Assembly (NCBI RefSeq): GCF_039543385.1
Contig: NZ_BAABJQ010000035.1
Coordinates: 23,241 to 87,240 of the forward strand
Direction: 5' to 3'
DNA: 64,000 nucleotides
DNA from: Rugosimonospora acidiphila
Lineage (GTDB): Bacteria; Actinomycetota; Actinomycetes; Mycobacteriales; Micromonosporaceae
The notes under the pieces were generated by a model that saw only the letters and a program-made list of their open reading frames with translations, made no database searches and was not told the origin of the DNA. This document shows, piece after piece, positions 57,299-64,000 of the stretch (its first letter is position 1; each line of letters opens with the position of its first letter). Position numbers and translations under genes: made by a program.

Positions 57299-58599
57299 TC
57301 ACCCGTACCGTGAAGTTCCAGGTGCTCGTCTTCCTCGTGGTGAGCCTGCTCGGGGTGTCCTACGTCGGGCTGCGCTACGTGGGGCTTGGCGACCGGCTGT
57401 TCGGCGACGGGTACACGGTGCACGCCGACTTCGCCGCCGCCGGCGGCATCTTCACCAACGCCGCGGTGACCTACCGGGGAATCCCGGTCGGTCGGGTGGG
57501 CGCCGTGCGCCTCGCCGGCAAGGGGGTGCGGGTCGACCTGGACCTGCGCGGCGGCGTACCCATTCCCCGCGACCTGCACGCCGTGACCGCGGAGCGCTCC
57601 GCCGTCGGCGAGCAGTACGTGGACCTGCGACCCGACACCGACACCGGCCCGTACCTGCGCGACGGCGACACCATCCCGGCCAGCCGTACCAGCGTCCCGC
57701 TGCCGGTCGAGACCCTGCTGACCAACCTGGACGGTCTGGTGCGCTCGGTCGACGGCACCGATCTCAGCACGCTGATCGACGAGTTGGGGACCGCGTTCGA
57801 GGGCAACGAGGACGCGCTGCGCCAGATCGTCGACGCCGCCAACTCGTTGCTGGCCACCGCCAACCAGGACCTGCCGCAGACGCTCACGCTGATCCAGGAC
57901 GGCAGGACCGTGCTGAACACCCAGGCCGGCTCGGCGGACGCGATCCACCAATGGGCCAGGTCGCTGTCCCAGCTCACCGGCACGGTGAAGAACTCCGACG
58001 GCGACCTGCGCCGCCTGCTGGCCGACGAACCGCCGGGCGCGACCCAACTGGTCGGACTGCTGCGCGACCTGGACCCGAGCGTCGGCACGCTGCTGGGCAA
58101 CCTGATCACCGTCAACGGGATCGCCGCGGACCGGCTGCCCGGCATCCGGCAGATCCTGGTCGAGTACCCGGTCGCGGTGGCCGGCGGCTTCACGGTGGCG
58201 CCCGGCGACGGTACCGCGCACTTCGGCCTGGTGGTCAACCTGAACAACCCGCCGGCCTGCCAGTACACGTCCACGGGCGCCGACGCGTGCACCGCGAAGG
58301 AACGGGCGGCCGGCTCCGGAGTTCGGGGCAGCACCGAGGCGCCGGAGCCGTCCGGCACCGACCCGTCGCCCGCGCCGGTCGGTGCCGCGCCGTCGTCGGG
58401 TGGCGCGGGCAGTGGTGGTTCGCCGTCGGACGCAACGGGTACCGGTGCCACGGGCACGATCGACGGCTTCGATCCGGCGACCGGGCTGGTCACCGGGGCG
58501 GACGGGCTGCCGTTGCAGCTCGGCGGCACCGGCGGCCAGTACGCGCTGGCCGGCAACCAGTCGTGGAAGGAACTGTTGCTTGCCGGGCTGGCCGGTTAG
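57286..58599 (+). CDS. mceF: MCE family protein F
   Basis: A 437-residue Mce protein. TM helix (FQVLVFLVVSLLGVSYVGL), barrel (TNAAVTYRGIPVGRVGAVRL, AVGEQYVDLRP), needle helices, and a C-terminal low-complexity Gly/Ser/Ala part with CQYTST and DACTAKE Cys residues. GTG 57286 overlaps mceE; ATG 57295 is alternative. It ends the six-Mce series. Confidence 0.9.
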   Translation: MWLMITRTVKFQVLVFLVVSLLGVSYVGLRYVGLGDRLFGDGYTVHADFAAAGGIFTNAAVTYRGIPVGRVGAVRLAGKGVRVDLDLRGGVPIPRDLHAVTAERSAVGEQYVDLRPDTDTGPYLRDGDTIPASRTSVPLPVETLLTNLDGLVRSVDGTDLSTLIDELGTAFEGNEDALRQIVDAANSLLATANQDLPQTLTLIQDGRTVLNTQAGSADAIHQWARSLSQLTGTVKNSDGDLRRLLADEPPGATQLVGLLRDLDPSVGTLLGNLITVNGIAADRLPGIRQILVEYPVAVAGGFTVAPGDGTAHFGLVVNLNNPPACQYTSTGADACTAKERAAGSGVRGSTEAPEPSGTDPSPAPVGAAPSSGGAGSGGSPSDATGTGATGTIDGFDPATGLVTGADGLPLQLGGTGGQYALAGNQSWKELLLAGLAG

Positions 58600-58735
58600 G
58601 CACGCGGCCCTCGGACGGGCCGGCGAACCGGCCGACCGGCGAATCCGCGGGCCTGGCGAATCCGCGGGTCGGCGGACCGGCGAACTGGCGGGCCGGCCGA
58701 TGGGTGCAGCGGCGGATCGTGGGAAGGGAGACGCG

Positions 58736-59959
58736 ATGGACAGGCGCGAGGAGCGGGCGGCGGCGCGGGGCGGGCCGGCGACCCGAACGGTACGGCGGCG
58801 CACGGTACGCCGGATCACCGGTGCCGGTGACCCAGCCCCGGTGCGGCGGACCGTGCCCAGGTCCGCGCGCTCGACGCCGGGCGCGGACGGTGCGCTGACG
58901 GACGGCACCCTCACCGACGTCTCGCCTACCGACGTCTCGCCTACCGACGTCTCGCTCACCGACGCCACGCTGGCCACGGGCGAGCTCGGCTCGGCGATGT
59001 GGGGCGACCTGGAGCTCGGTGGCGACGTGACGCTGCCGGACGACCCGGGTGGGGACCGCCTCGCCGGAGACGACCTCGCGCAGGACGGCCTCGCTGGCGA
59101 CGACCGTGCGCCGGACGACCTCGTGCCGGACGGCCCGTCGCCAGACGACCCGTTGCCGAACGCGCCCGGGGATGGCTCGGCGCCAGGCGACGCCGAGGGG
59201 GCCAGCGGCGGGCGCCCGCCCACGACCACCGGTCGGGTCACCGTTCCCCGGCCGCGGCCCAGCCCGCGCCGGCGCCCGCGCCCCTCGCCGGCAACCACAT
59301 CCGGCGGCGCGGCCGTGCGGGATCCCGGTGCCGCGCCCGGCGTCGGGTCGGACGCCGGAGCCGCGTCGGCGGCCACAAGGTCGCAGACCGGGCGCGCGGG
59401 CGGCGGGGATCCAGACAGCGGGGATCCAGACAGCGAGGATCCAGACAGCGGGTATGCGGGCGGCGGCGGCGCGTCGTGGCGCCCGCGGCTGCTGGCCGGT
59501 GCGCTGGTCGTGCTGCTGGTCGCCGGGCTGGGCGCCGCCGGGCTGCTGGCCCGCGGCTGGTACCACCAGCGTCAGCTCGACGACGCGCGGCAGGCCGCCC
59601 TGGCCGCGGGCCGGCAGACCACGGTCAACTTCGTCTCGATCAGTGCGTCCACTGTGGACCGTGACCTCAAGCGCATCGCGGACGGCGCCACCGGCCAGTT
59701 CAAGGACGAGTTCGCCCAGGACACCGCGCAGGTACGCGCCGCCGTGGTCGCCAACAAGGTGAAGTCCACCGGCACCGTGCTGCGCGCCGCCGTCGTGTCG
59801 GCGAACCTGCGCTCCGCCGTGGTGCTCATCGCGATCGACGCGACCGTGAAGAACACCAGCGCGCCCGACGGTCGGCTGTCGCACTACCGGATCCAGGTCA
59901 ACCTGAGCCGGGGCGCCTCCGGGCGCTGGCTGGTCGCGCAACTGCAGTTCGTCGGCTGA
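58736..59959 (+). CDS. Mce-associated membrane protein with long disordered N-terminus
   Basis: A 407-residue Mas-type protein. Residues 1-255 are low complexity: Arg-rich, then Asp/Thr repeats (TDVSPTDVS) and Asp-Pro repeats (DPDSGDPDSEDPDSG). One TM helix (about 262-283) and an outer beta-rich domain (about 290-407) typical of Mce-associated proteins. ATG 58736 follows GGGAAGGGAG. The 136-bp gap to mceF contains degenerate GGCGAATCCGCGGG copies. Confidence 0.82.
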   Translation: MDRREERAAARGGPATRTVRRRTVRRITGAGDPAPVRRTVPRSARSTPGADGALTDGTLTDVSPTDVSPTDVSLTDATLATGELGSAMWGDLELGGDVTLPDDPGGDRLAGDDLAQDGLAGDDRAPDDLVPDGPSPDDPLPNAPGDGSAPGDAEGASGGRPPTTTGRVTVPRPRPSPRRRPRPSPATTSGGAAVRDPGAAPGVGSDAGAASAATRSQTGRAGGGDPDSGDPDSEDPDSGYAGGGGASWRPRLLAGALVVLLVAGLGAAGLLARGWYHQRQLDDARQAALAAGRQTTVNFVSISASTVDRDLKRIADGATGQFKDEFAQDTAQVRAAVVANKVKSTGTVLRAAVVSANLRSAVVLIAIDATVKNTSAPDGRLSHYRIQVNLSRGASGRWLVAQLQFVG

Positions 59960-59972
59960 CGGGAGCGGTCAC

Positions 59973-60464
59973 ATGGTCATGCCTTCCTTTCCCTTGCGGC
60001 GCACCATTCTGACGCTGGCCGTCGCCGTGGTGGTGGTCGCCGGCGCGGCCGGATTCGCCTGGTACCAGGCCGATCGGGCCGGCGCACGCGCCGACGCCAG
60101 GCACGGCGCGCGGCTCGCGGCCACGGCCGCGGCGCAGGCGATCTTCTCCTACGACTACCGCACCTTCGACACCGGCGTGACCAAGGCGAAGGCGTACGTC
60201 ACCGGCCCGTTCGCCAAGGAGTACGCGCAGACCACCGCCAGCCTCAAGGCCACGGCCACCAAGGAGCAGGCGGTCGTGCAGGCGCAGGTGTCGTCGACCG
60301 GCGTGATCGGCGGTACCGGCGACAAGGTGGACCTGCTGGTCTACCTCGACCAGTACCGGCGCAACACCAACGTGAGCGGTGAGAAGGTCGACCAGAACCG
60401 GGTGGTGCTCACCATGGTGCGGGTCGGCCGCACATGGAAGGTGTCCGCGGCCTCGGCGATCTGA
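59973..60464 (+). CDS. Mce-associated protein
   Basis: A 163-residue second Mas protein with an N-terminal TM helix (ILTLAVAVVVVAGAAGFAW) and an outer domain with SYDYRTFDTGVTKAKAYVTG, a family signature. It starts 13 nt after the previous stop (ATG 59973, or ATG 59979) and ends the ten-gene operon. Confidence 0.88.
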   Translation: MVMPSFPLRRTILTLAVAVVVVAGAAGFAWYQADRAGARADARHGARLAATAAAQAIFSYDYRTFDTGVTKAKAYVTGPFAKEYAQTTASLKATATKEQAVVQAQVSSTGVIGGTGDKVDLLVYLDQYRRNTNVSGEKVDQNRVVLTMVRVGRTWKVSAASAI

Positions 60465-60591
60465 GCCACCGGGCCCCGCAATGCCGCCGTACGAGTTCGC
60501 GTCTTGTTGGCCCGTACCGAACGTGATCAACTGCTGACCGACCGGTGATCTATCGGATCGACAACTTTGACGCGCGAGGGTGGAGGTCAAC

Positions 60592-61163
60592 GTGCGCGTA
60601 CGTCAGAGAGCGGCACGGATGGTCCAGGGTGGTGTGCTGGCGCTGTTGGCGGCGGCCGCGACCGTGGTGGGGCTGGCGGGCGCCGCGGGTTCTTCTGCTC
60701 TGTCCCGGCCGGCTGGTCGTGGGGCGCGGTGATGACGATAAACAACCTCTGCGGGCCGGGCGACAGCACTCTCTACGATCTCTTCCGGCCGTCCTCCGGA
60801 GCGCTGCTGTGCTCTGTCCCGTCCGGCTGGTCGTGGGACGAGGTAACCATCGAAAGCAACGTCTGCGGCCCCGGGCCCACCCCGATGTATCGCATCGTGG
60901 CGCCGGTCGCCGGAGCGTGGGACTACGCGGTCCCGTCAGGTTGGGCGTACGACACGGTGATCGTCGAGAACGGGATCTGCGGTGCGGGTCCCCACAACGT
61001 CTACCACCTCGCGCGGCAACCCTCATTCACCGATAGGTGCGGGATCCGTAGGGATCCCGCACCTCAGTGCGTGGTCGGACCGGTCACCGAGTGTTCCGGA
61101 CAGGGCAGCGGTTTCGTCGCAGTTGCGGACATGTCTGCGTGCCGGGTCTGGGGCTGGGCGTGA
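60592..61163 (+). pseudogene. Secreted protein with three VPxGW repeats, disrupted by a -1 frameshift
   Basis: From GTG 60592 (ribosome site GGTGGAGG) the frame encodes a clear signal peptide (VLALLAAAATVVGLAGAAG) but ends at TGA 60730. Shifting one base back near GCGGGTTC (about 60690) gives the mature part to 61163: three repeats of about 38 residues, each with CSVPxGWSW or AVPSGWAY, then a xxNxxCG(P/A)G motif, then a Cys-rich tail. One missing base in the G run would join the frames. It could be a true pseudogene, a sequencing error or a programmed frameshift. I do not know the repeat family. Confidence 0.65.
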
Positions 61164-61208
61164 TGCCGTAAGGTAACCGAAGTCCGACATCCGATCGCGG
61201 GAGACCCG

Positions 61209-62234
61209 ATGGCCGAGCCCAGCGTGAGTGCGGTAGTGCTGGCTTGGAAGGACGAGCCATGGCTGACCCGGTGTATCGAGGCGCTGCTCGCCTCCACCGG
61301 GGTCGCGATCGAGGTGGTGATCGTCGACAACGGCGCCGAGGGCGGCTCGGTCCAGACGCTGGAGAAGTTCGCCGACCACCCGTTGGTGACGGTGGTGAAC
61401 CCCGGAAGCAATCTCGGCTTCGCGGGCGGCTGCAACTTCGGCGCCCGCTCCGCCACCGGTGACTACCTCGCGCTGGTCAACGGGGACCTCCTGGTCGAGC
61501 CGACCACGCTGCGCCGGCTGGTCGACGTGGTCGACGGCCCCGGGGTGGGGGTGGCGGTGGCCAGCGTCCGGATGCCCGACGACGTCCAGATCGTCAACGC
61601 CGGCGCCAACCCGGTGCATGTGCTGGGCATGTCCTGGGCGGGCGGGCTGGGCAAGCCGGAGACCCGCACCGGCCTGGTCGACACCGCGGCCGCCTCCGGG
61701 GCCTGCCTGGTCACCACCCGGGCGCACTGGCAGCGGCTGGACGGCTTCGACGAGGAGTACTTCGCCTACTGCGAGGACAGCGAGCTGTCGCTGCGCACCT
61801 GGCGGCTCGGGCTGCGCTGCGTGTACGTGCCGGACGCGATAGCGACCCACCGGTACGAGTTCAGCCGCAACCCGTTCAAGAACTACCTGATCGAGCGCAA
61901 CCGGCTCATGCTCGTCGCGACCCTGTGGAGCCCCCGGGCGCTGGTGGTGCTCGCCCCGGCCGGGCTCGCGTTCGAGGCCGTGGGGCTGGCCGTGGCGCTG
62001 CTGCAGGGCTGGGGTGGGGCCAAGGTGCGCGGCTGGACGTGGCTGTGGCGCAACCGCGGCCACCTGCGGGCCCGCCGCCGGCAGCTGCGCGGCGAGGGCA
62101 CGGTGCCGGACCGCGAGTGGATGCGGCTGTTGAGGGCCGACGTGGATGCGGTGTTCTTCCCGCTGCCGGTGGGGCTGGGGTTGCTGAACGCGGTGATGCG
62201 CGGGTACTGGGCGGCCGTGCGCTGGATGGTGTAG
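61209..62234 (+). CDS. Family 2 glycosyltransferase
   Basis: A 341-residue GT2 enzyme. N-terminal SAVVLAWKDEPWLTRCIEAL, then VVIVDNG, the DXD-like site in YLALVNGDLLVEP, and EDSELSLRTWRLG near 195-207. A hydrophobic C-terminal segment (about residues 235-260) suggests membrane contact. It resembles rhamnosyl- or galactofuranosyl-type transferases. GGGAGACC precedes ATG 61209. Acceptor unknown. Confidence 0.87.
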   Translation: MAEPSVSAVVLAWKDEPWLTRCIEALLASTGVAIEVVIVDNGAEGGSVQTLEKFADHPLVTVVNPGSNLGFAGGCNFGARSATGDYLALVNGDLLVEPTTLRRLVDVVDGPGVGVAVASVRMPDDVQIVNAGANPVHVLGMSWAGGLGKPETRTGLVDTAAASGACLVTTRAHWQRLDGFDEEYFAYCEDSELSLRTWRLGLRCVYVPDAIATHRYEFSRNPFKNYLIERNRLMLVATLWSPRALVVLAPAGLAFEAVGLAVALLQGWGGAKVRGWTWLWRNRGHLRARRRQLRGEGTVPDREWMRLLRADVDAVFFPLPVGLGLLNAVMRGYWAAVRWMV

Positions 62235-62292
62235 GCGGCGCACCCGGTCGTCTGGTCGAAAACGCGTTGGGCCGATGCGGAACAATGATGGT

Positions 62293-63561
62293 GTGACGCA
62301 CGTAATCGACGATCTGCAGTGGCGCGACCTGATCGCGCTCTCCACCGACCTGGATGCCCTGCGGGCGGAGCTGGCCCGGGGGCCGATGACCCTCTACTGC
62401 GGCTTCGACCCGACCGCGCCGAGCCTGCATTTCGGACATCTCACTCAGATCTTGACCGTGCGGCGCCTCCAGCTGGCCGGCAACCGGCCGCTCGGCCTGG
62501 TCGGCGGGGCCACCGGGCTGATCGGTGACCCCCGGGAGACCTCTGAGCGCCAGCTGCACCCCCGAGAGACGGTGGCGGCGTGGGTGGAGCGCATTCGGGC
62601 CCAGGTTGAGCCGCTGCTGGACTTCACCGGCGAGTACGCCGCGCGCATGGTCAACAACCTGGACTGGACCGCGGAGCTCTCCGCGTTGGATTTCCTGCGC
62701 GATATCGGCAAGCACTTCCGGGTCAACAAGATGATCGCCAAGGACGCGGTCAGCGCCCGGCTCAACTCCGACGCCGGGATCAGCTACACCGAGTTCAGCT
62801 ACCAGATTCTGCAGGGCCTGGACTACCTGGAACTGTTCCGGCGCTACGGCTGCCGGCTGCAGACCGGCGGCAGCGACCAGTGGGGCAACCTCACCGCGGG
62901 TACCGACCTGATCCACCGGATGGAGGGCGAGTCGGTGCACCTGCTCGCCACGCCGCTCGTGGTGGACGCCAACGGCCAGAAGATCGGCAAGTCGACCGGG
63001 GGCGGAAACGTCTGGCTCGACCCGGAGATGACCAGCCCGTACGCGTTCTACCAGTACTTGATCAACATTGAGGACGCCTCGGTCGGGATGTTCCTGCGGC
63101 GGTTCACCTTCCTTGACCGGGAGGAGATCATGGCGCTGGAGAAGGAGACCGCCGAGCGGCCCTCGGCGCGGGCCGCGCAGCGCCGGCTGGCCGAGGAGGT
63201 CACCCGCCTGGTGCACGGCGAGACCGAGACCCGGCAGGCGATCGACGCGTCTCAGGCGCTGTTCGGGCGCGGCGACCTGTCCTCGCTCAACGCCGGCACG
63301 CTGCGCGCCGCCCTGTCCGAGGCGGGCCTGGGACAGGTGCCGGCGCTGGGCACGGTGGCGGAGCTGTTCCGGACCTCCGGGCTGTCCTCCAGCCTGGGTG
63401 ACGCCCGGCGGACCATCGCTGAGGGCGGCGCGTACATCAACAACCAGCGGGTGGCCGACGGGGACGCGGTGGTGGAGCGCAGCGAGCTGCTGCACGGGCG
63501 CTGGCTGGTGCTGCGCCGGGGCAAGCGGACCGTGGCGGGGCTGGAACTCGCCGCCGAGTAG
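62293..63561 (+). CDS. tyrS: Tyrosyl-tRNA synthetase
   Basis: A 422-residue class I aminoacyl-tRNA synthetase. HIGH-type motif SLHFGHLT (about residues 45-52), tyrosine pocket YTEFSYQILQGLDYLELF, KMSKS variant KIGKSTGG, and a C-terminal S4-like RNA-binding domain (SLGDARRTIAEGGAYINNQRV). GTG 62293 is preferred over the longer ATG 62275. It immediately precedes the rRNA promoter region. Confidence 0.95.
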   Translation: MTHVIDDLQWRDLIALSTDLDALRAELARGPMTLYCGFDPTAPSLHFGHLTQILTVRRLQLAGNRPLGLVGGATGLIGDPRETSERQLHPRETVAAWVERIRAQVEPLLDFTGEYAARMVNNLDWTAELSALDFLRDIGKHFRVNKMIAKDAVSARLNSDAGISYTEFSYQILQGLDYLELFRRYGCRLQTGGSDQWGNLTAGTDLIHRMEGESVHLLATPLVVDANGQKIGKSTGGGNVWLDPEMTSPYAFYQYLINIEDASVGMFLRRFTFLDREEIMALEKETAERPSARAAQRRLAEEVTRLVHGETETRQAIDASQALFGRGDLSSLNAGTLRAALSEAGLGQVPALGTVAELFRTSGLSSSLGDARRTIAEGGAYINNQRVADGDAVVERSELLHGRWLVLRRGKRTVAGLELAAE

Positions 63562-63588
63562 TACCTTGACCAGGCACGACGCGCCGAT

Positions 63589-63617
63589 TTGGCACCCAAC
63601 CTCGGAGGATGTACAGT
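63589..63617 (+). promoter_or_regulatory. Candidate upstream rRNA promoter
   Basis: TTGGCA (63589-63594), 17-nt spacer, TACAGT (63612-63617). It starts 28 nt after the tyrS stop, and no gene follows before the rRNA leader. Confidence 0.55.
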
Positions 63618-63693
63618 ACTTCCTCGGCAGGGAAACGGACGGAGAAACGGACGCGACGCGGACGGAACGGCCGGCCTGCTACCCCCGATGAAA

Positions 63694-63711
63694 TACCGGT
63701 TCCCGCCGGTA
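63694..63711 (+). terminator. Hairpin between tyrS and the main rRNA promoter
   Basis: Perfect inverted repeat TACCGG-TTCCCG-CCGGTA with no T run; it may end tyrS or shape the upstream transcript. Confidence 0.35.
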
Positions 63712-63764
63712 CGTTATTGTGGGGCCGAACGAACTGAAGACCTGCGAATTCGCGAAACACGGAT

Positions 63765-63794
63765 TTGACGGTAGGAAGTCCGATCGGATAAGCT
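63765..63794 (+). promoter_or_regulatory. Main rRNA operon promoter
   Basis: TTGACG (63765-63770), 18-nt spacer, TAAGCT (63789-63794), followed by an A-rich start region. This is the form of actinobacterial rRNA promoters. Confidence 0.7.
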
Positions 63795-63795
63795 A

Positions 63796-64000
63796 AAAAC
63801 GCAAAACGGGAAAACAAAAGAACAGAAACAGAGAATCACCCCAGATTCTTTCCCCTAACGGGGTTCCGATTTTGGTGTGTGTTTGTTTTTTGAGAACTCA
63901 ACAGGGTGCTTGTAAAAGCCAGTGCCAAATATTGGTAATTTCCCCCGTCAGGGGATTTGGCAACTTTTGTTGCCAGGACAATTGTGTCCGACAAAGGTTT
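63796..64000 (+). promoter_or_regulatory. rRNA operon leader with antitermination and processing hairpins
   Basis: AT-rich leader, in sharp contrast to the rest of the window. TTTTTTGAGAACTCAACAGG (63886-63905) is the conserved actinobacterial pre-16S antitermination region. Hairpins: CCCC/GGGG (63852-63863); GCCAAAT with CCCC and GGGG with ATTTGGC (63924-63961); TGGCAAC-TTTT-GTTGCCA (63958-63975); GGACA-ATTG-TGTCC (63976-63989). The 16S rRNA gene itself should start soon after 64000. Confidence 0.85.

Noticed and set aside
63796..64000. 16S rRNA gene
   Set aside because: The conserved leader is present but the mature 16S start sequence is not reached before the window ends.

Overview
The window is a very GC-rich chromosomal segment of an actinobacterium, most likely a member of the Micromonosporaceae. 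This rests on the base composition, the argCJBDFR-H order, the GlgE glycogen genes, a SigD/RsdA pair, an ECF41 sigma with its partner enzyme, an Mce lipid-importer operon, and tyrS directly upstream of a typical actinobacterial rRNA leader. The family is an inference; no rRNA lies in the window.

Layout. 1-1443 (-): a TnpB-like RuvC nuclease/transposase running off the left edge. 1754-5802 (+): an amidohydrolase overlapping a large LuxR (LAL) regulator. 5890-13148 (+): the arginine cluster argC-J-B-D-F-R-H with tandem ARG boxes at its promoter and no argG, followed by a 3-methyladenine glycosylase. 13792-18782: a decayed HicB fragment, an ArsR-AHSA1 fusion behind a promoter/operator module, a geranylgeranyl-reductase-like flavoprotein, a DUF574 methyltransferase and two hypothetical proteins. 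18858-27221: a glucan locus, glgB and glgE (-), glgM (-), glgC and pgm (+). 27324-35544: a small membrane protein, the AhpD-like/ECF41 operon with its own promoter, a DUF1737 protein, an MBL hydrolase, two MFS transporters, an FBP zinc-finger protein and a methyltransferase. 35731-47059: a secreted discoidin/GH64 beta-glucanase under a LacI-type palindrome, a PAP2 phosphatase, an S4 protein, two divergent low-complexity proteins, a methyltransferase, a lysozyme-like membrane protein, an MMPL transporter and an epimerase. 47109-48620 (-): sigD-rsdA. 48797-60464 (+): a ten-gene Mce operon. 60592-64000 (+): a frameshifted secreted repeat protein, a family 2 glycosyltransferase, tyrS, then the promoters and leader of an rRNA operon whose 16S gene would begin just past the right edge.

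How the parts work together. The arg genes are joined by 4-bp overlaps and encode glutamate-to-argininosuccinate-cleavage steps except argininosuccinate synthase; their own repressor ArgR is in the operon. Pgm, GlgC, GlgM, GlgE and GlgB form a complete route from glucose-6-phosphate through maltose-1-phosphate to branched alpha-glucan without TreS or maltokinase. The Mce operon carries its own ATPase, two permeases, six Mce proteins (one a lipoprotein) and two Mce-associated proteins.

A recurrent regulatory feature is a TANNNT -10 box 6-8 nt before the start codon, seen at about ten genes and indicating leaderless transcripts. I found no CRISPR array, tRNA, prophage or obvious undescribed defence system. 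The most unusual items are the frameshifted three-repeat secreted protein, the truncated TnpB-like gene, the in-frame stop near a strong MFS promoter, and the mutually exclusive hairpins in the rRNA leader.
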